From Umbelopsis ramanniana AG (taxonomy: Eukaryota > Mucoromycota > Umbelopsidomycetes > Umbelopsidales > Umbelopsidaceae), in assembly GCF_025399195.1 (NCBI RefSeq), contig NW_026252112.1, forward strand, positions 62,001 through 126,000: 64,000 bases of DNA, in the 5' to 3' direction. Under the pieces are notes generated by a model. That model ran no database searches. It saw only the letters and a list, made by a program, of their open reading frames with translations, and was not told where the DNA came from. Shown here one piece after another: positions 34,268 through 44,514 of this stretch. Each line of letters opens with the position of its first letter. Position 1 is the first letter of the stretch. The position numbers and the translations under genes are program-made.

Positions 34268-36860
34268 ATGTCAGCGCTCAACATTCAAAACTACCTTCAA
34301 GCTTATGCAACCTGGTTTGCTATGAACCCCATCTTTATCAACCATGGATTCCAACTGTTGAGAAGGCATCTAAATCTGGATACATCCAACAATGTCCATC
34401 TTCACTTTCTGTCAGACGCTAGTCATCAAATTGACATGAGGAACTGCGTAGACCTGGTTTACATCAAGATTTGGTGCAATGATCTGGTCCCTACTGCAAA
34501 CCCATTGACTATGGATCTTCCGGAAGGCGCAAGGGTGTACATTGGACAAACCGCCAATCCACGGGCCAGGGAACATGCTTTGCAACCTTATATCTCGGCT
34601 TTTGGAGTTCCTACACTTCATTTGTGTGTTGCCCATAATTTGTCCCAGTACCATCGTGATGCCCTGGAATGTGCCATAATAGCTTGGTTCACATTGTTTC
34701 TTGGACTGGCTGTCTTGAATAAGTCTCCTTATGGAAACTACATCTACCGAGAAGTAAATCCAAATGCTACTGTTGATGAGATATTGCCAAGTGACTATCG
34801 TGCGGTTCATTCCTTCAGCAACTGGAGGCTCACGATTGTCGTTGGTACAGCTCCTCCCGCCGGCGTAGCGTTGGCGGCAGCATATCGAGACAGAATGGAG
34901 CGACATCCGCTCATGAATTGGGACGCGTTTCCTAATACCGGGTTGGGGATGTTACGATTCAATCTAGTTCAATATGCTCTTCCTCCTTTCATCAATCACT
35001 ATCCTGATGATGTAAGTCGAGGCATTGACGACTGGTATCCGCATTTTGATCAAGAAAAAGTCAATAACGCTGATCGAAACTTAAAGCAATCTATGAGGGA
35101 ACACTCCAGACCAATTGCTCTCATGCTCGGTGCTAGACCGACACGACTTGTTGACGGTAGCCTCCGTAACAACTTCATGAGTGACCGATGCGGACGGCTG
35201 AATTTCTCGCGCCTGAATTCTGGTCGCTTCATTGCCATGCTGTGGATGCCCGATCCTAGCCACTACAGACACTTCAGGCTCCAAGACAAGATGTTCGGCG
35301 TTGAGCTGTACACATTAGCTAGCAAAGCGATTTACACCCTTGAAGAGAAATTCTTATCGGGACGTGATGGACGGGCTGATGAGCAGGATGACTTTGGTTT
35401 TACCAGCCTTGAAGTTGAAATGCTACAGTTTTGGTGGGATTCTCATCCACTTTGTGCCAAGATAAGGCAGCTATGTCTCAAAGTGGCATTAATCCCTACA
35501 TCTTACAAAACAGCATGGACCGGCACCTTACCTGTAGTGAATACTGGCTTGTTTGGTAAATTTGAATAATAGACTTTTGAAAAATAGAAGAAAGGACTAA
35601 CATTTTCAACAATATATAGATTCGGTTCCCACGAATTTATGGTCAACTTTGCCAACAACCTACGTCGATATCGACATGTTAACCATTCCGGGAGACACAT
35701 CCTTATATGTAGATAAAACTGAGGAAGGCTTGACACTGGTATGTTATCACATAGAGTAGCAAGTCTGTTAAATAGCGAATCAAAAGTATAACCATTTTTA
35801 ATAGCCCACAGATACGCTTGTTTTGTCTGGGAGACAGGATCAAAGTGACGAGCCAGCTACAGTGTCTATCGAAGGTACCATACGGCATGATACAAGAATC
35901 ATCCGTATGGCTACCCGAGATAATCCCAATTTTTCGGTTTTGTCTACTGCTGAGCAAGTCCAAGTTGTTCGACGAGCCATCGGTCAGTATGCGCGAATTT
36001 TGAACGTTGGTTTCAAGGATAAACGCATTGCCGAAGGACACTTTCATCCTCTGCCTGATGAACCTGAAGATGTTCAAGTCGCTAGGTCCAGGCGCGAATA
36101 CTACGACCAGCAAAGCCACACCATCAGGGGAAATCAATTTTTGTCAACTTGTTCCTTATGTAACTTCCACTTGCCGGCAAGAACATATACAAGAAACAGG
36201 AGTATCTTATTTTCCTCTGGATGCCTCTGCGGTCGGACACGTTTCATAGAGGGCTGTCATTTTGTCCAAGGGCAGATTCCACTGAAAACGTTTCCGGATA
36301 ACAATGTCTTCATCCACCACATAATGCATCTGCCGGTACCACTTGTTATAAATCACAAACAGCTTGTGGTCTCGGTGATCGACTTTCTAGAAACTGAAGG
36401 AACAACTTACTTTCAGTCTCAAGCTCAGCCGATCATCGAGATATATGGCGCTGTCTTTGCAAATTACAAAGCGTATCGAAACCAGGAAAAAGAACACAAA
36501 ACTCTGTCGACGGCTTTTTCACGCATGGTGAACCAATTGTACAGAGATTTGAGAACTATAACTGGATTCGAAACAATTGGCCCTAGATCCACCTCTCGTG
36601 CTCCTAAACCGATCGAGAGAGCTGCTTACGGAACTGGCACGCCAAACAAGTTCACTCTTTATTCATTTGGTGCGTTGACAGAGGGTTCGCTGGAAGAAGT
36701 TGCAACCACGGAAATGGAGACATTGGAAGACATGGATTTTTGCCAGTATGGAAGTCGCCTGACGGAGCTAGCGCAGCAAAAGAGAGCTGAAAGAGACGCA
36801 GCTGCTGGTGGATCTGGACAAGCTGAAGGATCTGGAAGAGCAGGTCCGTCTGGATCATAA
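34268..36860 (+). CDS. GIY-YIG nuclease-like protein of the inverted-repeat element
   Basis: Three exons (34268-35555, 35620-35738, 35805-36860) give 820 residues; both introns are GT-AG and keep phase. The N-terminal domain fits the GIY-YIG endonuclease fold: LVYIKI (63-68) as first strand, then VYIGQTANPRAREH with YIG at 91-93, the conserved Arg at 101 and His at 103, the metal-binding Glu at 134 in DALECAIIAWF, and the closing LN at 150-151. The middle is of normal globular composition but unrecognised. The C-terminal third has a cysteine-rich patch (CSLCNF and GCLCGRTRF with HF), possibly zinc-binding, and ends in a Gly/Ser-rich tail. A TATA box precedes it and AATAAA lies 17 bp after the stop. 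It appears intact and expressible. A nuclease role is inferred from motifs; the family is not one I can name. Confidence 0.8.
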
Positions 36861-36876
36861 CTATCACTTGTTTCAA

Positions 36877-36882
36877 AATAAA
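36877..36882 (+). terminator. Poly(A) signal of the GIY-YIG gene
   Basis: AATAAA, 17 bp after the TAA stop at 36858-36860; typical distance for a compact fungal 3' UTR. Confidence 0.55.
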
Positions 36883-37191
36883 ATACAATGTATTATTTGC
36901 CAACAAGCTTGTAGCTGAAATTTAGAAATTCTCGTTAGTCTAGCAGTCGAAATACGATGAGCATCAATTGTAGTGGAAAAAAAAAATCATTTTTGGTGTG
37001 GACAACATCAGAACCCGCGCAATTTTTTGAGGTGACGCGATAGAGTTATCAGTTGAGAATAGTCATGCATTCTAATTTAATCTATAATATAGAAAGTAGT
37101 TATTTCGACTCTCTTCTACTAGGTGAGTAAAGTCAGTTCCATTTCATAAGACAATATGGAATTAATTCGAGATAGTAAGCTTCGAGGTTTT
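36883..37191. other. Gene-free spacer before the right inverted arm
   Basis: About 300 bp of AT-rich sequence with no gene. From about 37135 weak reverse similarity to 29232-29270 can be followed, probably the decayed continuation of the arm. Confidence 0.45.
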
Positions 37192-37481
37192 TGTGTAGAT
37201 CATAAGAGCAGCGCAAAAAAAGCTTAGACTTGTATGGCATAAGAAAATTTTCATCCATTAGAAAAATTTAGATATAAGAAGCTCAAGAAAAAATGCTACT
37301 ACCATTAAAAACTAAAGTAATAAAGATACAGCAATCAATTTAAAAAATGATAAAGCAGCAGCGGCAGCTGCTGCGACAAAATTTCTCGAGCAAAACTACA
37401 GTAGCCAATGGAAGCGATGGAAATAAAAAATATTAGCCAATGGAAATTGAATATAATATTTTTATTGACCAATAAAAAATC

Positions 37482-37545
37482 TCTCTGTCAGGGGGTCGAG
37501 CCGTGGCATTTCGAAAGTTAAAAGCCGACGCAATAGAAAGACAGT
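37482..37545 (-). pseudogene. Decayed tRNA-Lys copy
   Basis: The 3' half still matches the intact gene (TCTCTGTCAGGGGGTCGA on the plus strand), the anticodon region is altered (TTCGAAAGTTAAAAGCCGA), and the 5' half with D arm and acceptor strand is lost. A cloverleaf cannot form. It sits in the same place within the inner cassette as the intact tRNA in the outer cassette. Confidence 0.85.
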
Positions 37546-37716
37546 TAATCATAAATGGGACTGAATAAAAATGAAAATAGATAGGTTAGATGCAAAAGCG
37601 ACGACTGCTGCGACAAAATTTCTCGAGCAAAACTACAGTAGCCAATGGAAGCGATGGAAATAAAAAATATTAGCCAATGGAAATTGAATATAATATTTTT
37701 ATTGACCAATAAAAAA

Positions 37717-37789
37717 CTCTCTGTCAGGGGGTCGAACCCTGGACATTTCGGTTAAAAGCCGAACGCTCTACCAACTGAGCTAACAGAGA
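37717..37789 (-). tRNA. tRNA-Lys (UUU), right end of inverted repeat
   Basis: Identical to the plus-strand tRNA-Lys at 28634-28706, with intact acceptor, D, anticodon (TTT) and T stems, G discriminator and a T6 Pol III terminator at 37711-37716 on the minus strand. It points inward, as does the left copy. Confidence 0.95.
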
Positions 37790-37799
37790 TTCTGTTTTT

Positions 37800-38697
37800 T
37801 CGGAATGTGACCGCTTTTATTCGTAAAGAGCTGTCACATTCACCAATAAGAGAGAGTGCTTCTGTTCAATGACGTGTGTGTTCCGCCTATGAGTATTACT
37901 TCAGTAGCAATAAAGAAGCAAGATCACTGTTTTCCTCGATTTATATAGTTTCCAGTGTGCGTTTATCACAGTACTATTTCACGTTAATGGCTGTAATAGT
38001 AGCGAGCTCTCGTTAGGAGCAGTAGCTATTTTATTCTTATTCGTTGTAATGACGATGAATATTAAACTTGTTGAATCAAGAGAAGTAAATCAAAAATGAG
38101 AATACACTAATACTTTTAATCTAGGAACTATGGTATGAGTCGCTTCAGACTAAAGTAGCGTCATTCATTTCACTCATGGGCCACATGTCTCAGGCAATAG
38201 CAAACTGGTATTATTAAGAGCAATAGATGTTTAGAAAATTCCATTTTTATATTGTGCTTTGGTTAACACGTATTTATACATAAAAGGTTTTTAATTTTTC
38301 TTTAATCAGTTTATAACCAGTGTAATCGACCGTAGCACATGTAACCACATGGGTATTACTGGAGATTCTTAATGAAGCTCCTAAAGCTCGTTATGCGGCT
38401 TTATCTACTCTGTATTGTTGAGTGCAGCTGAGGTTGTAGCTTTGATGTAGTATGTGATTAAATTAGTCGCCTCCGATTTTGTAGATTGTCCTCAATCAAC
38501 AGCATTTATCTGAGAGAGCTAATCAACGTACTTAGACTGACGCATGAACGACAATGAATGCGATATGTAATATAATTTTTTTTTACAGCTTCTGGTCTGG
38601 GAATAAATTTTTAAGTAAACAACAAGACTGCAAGTACCGATTATTTTTTTTTATACAAATTTATATTTTCGCCAAATTCATTAACCTGTTTGCCATC
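37800..38697. other. AT-rich flank outside the right arm
   Basis: About 900 bp, AT-rich, without open frames of note or RNA genes. It separates the right arm from the 3' end of the unknown membrane-protein gene. Confidence 0.5.
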
Positions 38698-40662
38698 CTA
38701 ACTCACACGTAAGGCGGCAAAACCCAGTTCTCCAAACCGGAGTGAGTCGTCTGTTACTTCCTGAATAATGTGGCATATCCCAGGTGTAAGTTCCTCACAT
38801 CTGAACACCCTGGCGTTAGGACTGTATTCATAAATAAAGTTTGCACCGTATACCCCTCTAGTAGTCGCTACTAGCAACAATGAGCCGGTACCGTATTCTT
38901 TCAGCAGTAGAAAGCCATTCGTTATAAGAGAACCAATTGGAACAGGCCATGGTAAGTTGACGTTTCCGGTGAATTCTTGGTCCTGAAGGAAACTTAAATG
39001 AGTCTTTCCTAGCACAGCATGCTTGTCATTTTCGTCATAAGAGGCTGCTAGAGCTACTATGTCACCATAAGACACATGCCGCTCTTCATGAGTAAAGCTG
39101 AATACTCGTGACTTATGTTGCATTCTTATAAAGTCAAACCAGCTCCAATCCACTGCCCTTGTTGTTTTGAAGATTGTAGTGACTATTCCAATGCCCACTA
39201 AATACAAGCTCGCCGCAGAGGTGATGTCAATACCGCTCAGCTTGCCTACATGCAAGGCCAGGCTAGTCTGCCATATGGCGATGGTGAGAGCAGCCGCGAT
39301 GACTGCAAAATAGGATCCTACTAGTACCTTATCCTTGACTATAAAACCATCGGGATGTAAGCGAGCCCATAGAGCGAACACCTGCTCCGTATTTGGGAAG
39401 GAAGGAGTGAACACTGCAAGTTCATGACCTACCACGGCTATCATTCTGTCAGCCTTGGTCTCTATTGAATGCTCATTACGTACTATAATATCATGCTTAG
39501 CACCGCTCGTATGACTTGTGGGGTCTTTTCTTTTCGTCATGGTGGATTCCTTCCTTTTGCCGGTTTTAGCGCTCCGATGGTGTACTACTAAACGGTTCTT
39601 CTTCTTTCTCAGTGCCAAGATAGTAGCTGCCGCAGGTAAGTATGTAACTTTGAGATTTTTGAATTCAGTATGGTTGGCCTCGTCATCAAGTTTGATGAGA
39701 ATGTGCTTACGCAATAGCCTTCGTAAGTGAAAAAAGTCGTTTCCTGAGTCCTGACGCAATAATACGACCAGTTCTGTTTCTAGGCACGATATATCTCCTC
39801 CAGAGGCATACAATACACTGTAATCTTGAGTTAAGACGGTGGAAAAAATAACATGTCTTACTAAATACTGCACGTTTAGGCTGTCGTGAGAAGCCATATT
39901 GTGCGCTCCATGAGATGCTATATCTCCAACCCTACCCACATGCTCGTCGAACGAAGCATAGCATAACAGCCTAAAACAAAAATCTTCATAAGTCCACGTC
40001 AACCCTTTATAGCTGTACCCTTCTAGCAGTGGCCAAGGAGTACCTAAGTCTTGTCTCTGAGCTCTTCCAGGAAGTCTAGAATACAATCTGGCAACATCGC
40101 CGAATTCGTATTCTAGCCTCTGAATGCCATAATCCAGCACTCTAAGTACCAAAGTGAGTTCCAGCCCCAAATTGTTTTTAGCCAACACAGTTTTTATGTG
40201 GTTGCTAAGTAGCCCACACAGAAGAACGTTATTCAGCGTATAACGTCTATCGATACCAGAAGTACAGCATTCTTGTTTAGTGATATGCGCCAAAACGTAG
40301 TTCATCACTTGGTCGCTGTTATTGCACTTCTTTAAAGCTCTGATGTTGTTGATACCTTTAAGCCGTCTACCGTCCGCAAAGGACCTCAGTGGTATGTGCT
40401 GCATAATGGCATAAAGCGCGTATAAAAGTATATTTAAATAGATGCTGAACCGCTGCACTAACTTATAGAGTTGCCGTTTGATGAATTGCTGTACAGTAAG
40501 TATTTCAACTGAATCCGTGGACATATTAACAGCGTCAGCTTTCATAGCGCTCGGCGCTTCTGGTGTCATTCCTGCCTCTGACATATCGATGAGGAAGATG
40601 TCGTCTATGTGGTGTGCACTCCTCACCTCTGCCGTGTCTTGTTCTTTCATTGATGCAGCCAT
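38698..40662 (-). CDS. Unrecognised protein with C-terminal membrane hairpin
   Basis: A single-exon frame of 654 residues from the first ATG (40662; MAASMKEQDTAEV); the open frame extends further upstream but without an ATG. The N-terminal half is soluble and helical with a weak hydrophobic stretch (YLNILLYALYAIM). A very basic linker follows around the middle (RKKKNRLVVHHRSAKTGKRKESTMTKRK, given here only in part: RSAKTGKRKEST). The C-terminal part has two clear membrane segments (VLVGSYFAVIAAALTIAIW and LYLVGIGIVTTIF) and a final 200-residue domain rich in beta-type sequence (GSLITNGFLLLKEYGTGSLL). It faces the membrane glycoprotein gene at 26390-28002 across the inverted-repeat element. 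No family was recognised; absence of introns in 2 kb differs from the core genes here. Confidence 0.65.
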   Translation of the reverse strand: MAASMKEQDTAEVRSAHHIDDIFLIDMSEAGMTPEAPSAMKADAVNMSTDSVEILTVQQFIKRQLYKLVQRFSIYLNILLYALYAIMQHIPLRSFADGRRLKGINNIRALKKCNNSDQVMNYVLAHITKQECCTSGIDRRYTLNNVLLCGLLSNHIKTVLAKNNLGLELTLVLRVLDYGIQRLEYEFGDVARLYSRLPGRAQRQDLGTPWPLLEGYSYKGLTWTYEDFCFRLLCYASFDEHVGRVGDIASHGAHNMASHDSLNVQYLVRHVIFSTVLTQDYSVLYASGGDISCLETELVVLLRQDSGNDFFHLRRLLRKHILIKLDDEANHTEFKNLKVTYLPAAATILALRKKKNRLVVHHRSAKTGKRKESTMTKRKDPTSHTSGAKHDIIVRNEHSIETKADRMIAVVGHELAVFTPSFPNTEQVFALWARLHPDGFIVKDKVLVGSYFAVIAAALTIAIWQTSLALHVGKLSGIDITSAASLYLVGIGIVTTIFKTTRAVDWSWFDFIRMQHKSRVFSFTHEERHVSYGDIVALAASYDENDKHAVLGKTHLSFLQDQEFTGNVNLPWPVPIGSLITNGFLLLKEYGTGSLLLVATTRGVYGANFIYEYSPNARVFRCEELTPGICHIIQEVTDDSLRFGELGFAALRVS

Positions 40663-41548
40663 AATGCGGTGCAAAGCGGTGAAAGAGGCGGTAGTGAGTG
40701 GCTCTGCTCTAAATATACGGCCAATCACGATATTGTACGACAATTGAAGCGTTGCACATTTGCACAGCGTAATATTCACTTTCTAGGCATTTATTTGTTT
40801 ATCGTTTTCCAGTTATGTCTTATTCGGGTACGTGCACTTGCTCTTTTTCGCTCCACATTGATCCCACCGCGAATGAGGAAGAGTACAAGCGACGTCGCTG
40901 CCTCACATCTATTCTTACCTTGCAAGCTGTATGATAATGAAGTGGATGCACAATGGCTCAATTGACGCATCTACACAGATTATTTTCTGCCCATTTGAAT
41001 TATAAAGCTTTCTATTGTTTGCGAGGCAAATTGTTGATAGTTTAGGCGGTCAAGTGGTCGGATGCTGATAGAAAGCCCACTATTCAGTAGAGTCATCAGT
41101 GAGAGTTGATGAAAAGTCAAGGTTCAGGCTGCGTGCGAAGGTTAAAAAATGAAATCAATTCTTCAGTCTACATTACCTATTACCATACACTGCTCGGTAT
41201 TGATGCAACGTTAGCCATAAAGCTAGAAAGTCAAGCACCCATGTTCGTAGGCTGTACAAAAATTTGGCGACAGTCAAGGACTAAATTGCCTTCTTGTATG
41301 CTATTTTTGGATATTTCAGGATTTGCGTGTGGACGGAAGTAATTGAACTGGCGTCGGATGCTTACTTCATAAGAAACTGCACCTTCCATGCTGGCTCCTC
41401 AAGATGCCGGGCTTGAATGGCAGCAGTGCAGTCAGGGCCAGAGGTCGTGAAGCTAAAAATGACAGTCCGTCCCCCAAAAATAACTTTTCTGTTCAGCACG
41501 GGCTCCGTCCAAATTTTTCTTCCGTCTCCTTCGTACTTGCTTGATTGA
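40663..41548. other. Intergenic at the right border of the island
   Basis: About 890 bp with no supportable gene. It should contain the promoter of the preceding minus-strand gene and that of the ZIP transporter. Core-type gene density resumes after this stretch. Confidence 0.5.
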
Positions 41549-42495
41549 ATGTACAATTCAGTCATTGCGTTTCTACTAGCCCTGCTAGCTGGTCTTGGAA
41601 CAGGTTTTGGTAAGACTTGGCCGGACAGATGATGCTACTCTGACCTTCTGGTATTGACCTTGTCTGTGATGTAGGAGGACTCTTTGTTGTAGCAACGCAC
41701 AATGTGTCATCAACTGGCAATCTGCCACTGACCAACGCTCAATCTACTGACAATTCATCAGGGAGGCGGAAACCACATGGAGTGACCATCAACATTCAGT
41801 CCGACTCTGACAGCTTGGGCAAAGAGAACATCTTATTCATGGGACGAATGCAAGCGTTTTCGGCAGGCGTCATGGTTTATTTATCGGTGATTGACATTAT
41901 ACCCGAATCTGCCAGAGATATTGGTATAGCGCTGGCGCTGATCTGGATGGCCATTGGCGTCATCAGCATGTGTCTTCTGGAGGCCATCCTAGAGCCCTAC
42001 ACGCATTCTCGGGACGGTGAAAAGAATGATCAGCAGAGAATGCTTCATACGTCCATGGTGACATTTGTGGGCATGGCTCTTCACAATACGCTGGAAGGAC
42101 TTTCCGTCTACCTCTCGGCACTTAAAGACATTAAATTTGGACTTCCTTTATCGATTGTCATCATGCTACACAACATGGCGGAGGGAGTAGCTGTGGCCAT
42201 ACCCATATACCTTGCGACAGGCAATCGGGCTAAAGTCATCCAACTCACGTTTTTCAACGGTCTGTTCGAACCCATAGGAGTGATCGTTGCCGGATTTTTA
42301 CTGCAGAGTGTTTTGACCGATGTCCTATTGGCCAAACTACTTGCAAGTGTAGCAGGCGTGATGCTGTTCATATCTTTCCACGAGTTGATTCCCATGGCCC
42401 TCAAGTATGCGGGCAAGACACAGACGGCGTTATCTGTTGCAGCTGGAACGGCCATTTGTTTGGTGGTGTTAATGATTGTGGATGCCTTATCTTAG
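41549..42495 (+). CDS. ZIP-family metal (zinc) transporter
   Basis: Membrane transporter moving zinc or related metals into the cytosol. Two exons (41549-41609, 41675-42495) give 293 residues. The short first exon encodes the first membrane segment (MYNSVIAFLLALLAGLGTGFG). The ZIP core is shown by paired metal-binding motifs: HNTLEGLSV in one helix and HNMAEGVAVAIP in the next, followed by FHELIPMA. About eight hydrophobic segments are visible. A polar, Ser/Asn-rich loop (about residues 27-62) follows the first helix. It is closer to the ZupT/GufA-like branch than to yeast Zrt1, so plasma-membrane or organelle location cannot be decided. Confidence 0.85.
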
Positions 42496-42849
42496 GGCAT
42501 ACCAATTAATGTATATAGCCATTGTTATTTCTTTTTCCTTCACTACTCTAGAATTCATAATAAAGAAAAAGGGTTACCGCCAGTGGTTTTGCTTTTGCGC
42601 TACATCAACAGGGGAAATTGCAGTTGCTTGATCCAGCAGAAGACACTGAGTCACCACCAGCGCTTTTTTGCTGTTGTAGATGCATTGTACTTACTGCCAG
42701 CGGGTTTCTATACTACAGCTTTCTATTCAAGGCGTGAAATTTTTCCTTGGCAATTTGGCGACAAAAGCTTGGGTGTGACGGCAGTGTGGTTAGGTTAAAA
42801 TTTCCAGGTCCTCTAAGGCCGAGTCGTTCTTTCCATATTCCAGCAAACC
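42496..42849. other. Intergenic between ZIP transporter and YIPF gene
   Basis: 354 bp; an AATAAAG at about 42560 can serve as poly(A) signal for the ZIP gene. No gene was seen. Confidence 0.45.
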
Positions 42850-44265
42850 ATGTCGGGCAAAGGGCAATACAATGTGATTGTCGAGATGGATGACGAGCCT
42901 ACTATACAGGTTTGTACAGCGTATTGAGTGAAAAGAAATCACAACGTTTTTGCTGTGCTTGCATAACTAAAAAGTGGCATTGGCAGGCCGATACCCTTGA
43001 TAATGACGGACTCGAGTTTCAAGGTGAGCATGCGGTATGGATACACCCGTAGCCCTCCCCTGTGAGCTAACACGTCGTCTAGACTTCTCTTCCAGTAGCG
43101 CACCCAAAAGCAGTGGAAAGATGAACAGCAACACTCAATGTAAGGACGAATGGGAATCGTGATGGCGACGATGGCCAAGCTTGCAGAATTAACTAATTGT
43201 GAATCTCGTGTTGCCTCGATATAGCATTCGCCACAGCACCTGGTGGAGACTTTTTTGATCCTCACCGGCAGATACAAGATGAGGCTATGGGCCGAAAACC
43301 TGTGTGGTCATTGGATTACTACACTCGGTATTTTGATGTGGATACGAAGCAGGTAAGCCAAGTCAGGACAATGCCGGCTGCAGATACGAAGGGGGGAGGA
43401 GGAGTATGGAACTGGAGATCGGCCCTGAAGCAACGGCGTGAAAGCAACGGCTTGGAAGCAACGGCATGAATCCTTACTGCCGCAATGGCATACATCCTTT
43501 ATCTAAACCTATTTCTAACGCTACGCTTGGCCATTTGCCTACCTGCCACTTAGGTCCTTCAACGCTGCTTTCACAGCATGTATCCTATAGGATTGTTTGA
43601 AGATGTGCTCAACGATAACCCAGATTTATATGGACCCTTCTGGGTGACCACTACAGTGATATTCACCACATTTGTTTCTTCCTCATTGGCTGCATCCATT
43701 GTTGCCTACATGCACAGCACACCCTACGTCTACAACTTTGGGACGCTAAGTTTTGCTGTGTTTGTTCTCTACTCGTATACCTTTGGATCAGCACTTTTAG
43801 TATGGGCCGCGACAAAATACTATGGTTGCCAACCTAGCTTGCTAAACATTATCAACATGTACGGCTACAGCATGACTGCGTGGGTCCCTGTTTCGGTAAG
43901 TGATCTAGATGGAAGCTGAAAGCACCGTCCAGGATCTAATGGTTTTTTCCCGTCTGGTATAGATCCTGTGCGTCATGCCTTATGATATTGTCAGATGGAT
44001 TCTGGTTGCGGTTGCTTTTGCATTGACTGGTGCGTAGAGATGGTATCCTGACTCTGAAATCCATCCTACCTACTAACTTTTTTACCTTTCTCTAGCTGTA
44101 TTCCTCATCAAAAACCTTTATTCCATTATTGCTCGAGCTGATGCTAAAACTAGCAGACTGTTATTGATTGGAATCTTGTTCGGTCACGCTATCTTTGCTA
44201 TCACCCTCAAATTGTCTTTCTACAGCAACGACTTTAGAGATGCTGCCAACGATACACCTACATAG
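42850..44265 (+). CDS. YIPF1/YIPF2-type Yip1-domain Golgi membrane protein
   Basis: Multi-spanning Golgi/TGN protein of the Yip1 family, which binds Rab GTPases. Exons 42850-42909, 42987-43023, 43083-43139, 43225-43352, 43554-43895, 43963-44029 and 44096-44265 give 286 residues. A hydrophilic N-terminus is followed by the family signature WSLDYYTRYFDVDTKQV and NPDLYGPFWVTTT, then five membrane helices (for example TTVIFTTFVSSSLAASIVAY and LLLIGILFGHAIFAITL). The small first exons encode the disordered cytosolic part; phases are consistent throughout. Confidence 0.88.
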
Positions 44266-44514
44266 TGTATATAATGGGGAGGGGTTTTTTCTCATGTCTT
44301 TATTAAAAACAACAACGCATAGTAATGGATACAAAATGACAAAAGGATTCTAAGAGTGATGGGTTGCTATAATTTAATCAAATTTCTGCTCAAGAGGCTG
44401 AATATAATGTTTAGGGAAATGTACATTCAAGACGTAAACGTCGCGGCTGGAGAAGAGAGAGAGATGTCAGCGCACTGGCGTCAGCTAGATGCCATATTCG
44501 AGAGACCTAGGTAC

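Larger units (their letters stand above)
28634..37789. mobile_element. Candidate tRNA-Lys-bounded inverted-repeat element with GIY-YIG gene
   Basis: A 9,156-bp structure: inverted arms of about 598 bp, each beginning with an intact inward-reading tRNA-Lys gene, enclosing a 7.96-kb interior with one well-supported gene (34268-36860) for a protein with a GIY-YIG nuclease-like domain, plus decayed fragments. No reverse transcriptase, integrase or transposase was recognised. No target-site duplication is visible outside the tRNA genes (left flank ends AAGAAAA, right flank begins TTCTGTT). Mobility is an inference from the architecture and nuclease; a plain inverted segmental duplication of a tRNA locus is the alternative. 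Confidence 0.55.
37192..37789. repeat. Right inverted arm (about 598 bp) of the tRNA-Lys-bounded element
   Basis: Reverse complement of 28634-29231. It contains, from the outside in, an intact minus-strand tRNA-Lys, a short AT-rich repeat, a decayed tRNA-Lys and a second, longer copy of the AT-rich repeat. The two tRNA-plus-repeat cassettes are in tandem with period 237 (CTGCGACAAA at 37371 and 37608). Confidence 0.9.

Noticed and set aside
28634-37789. Penelope-like or LTR retroelement
   Set aside because: No reverse transcriptase, RNase H, integrase or protease motifs (for example YxDD) were seen in any frame of the interior, and the terminal repeats are inverted.
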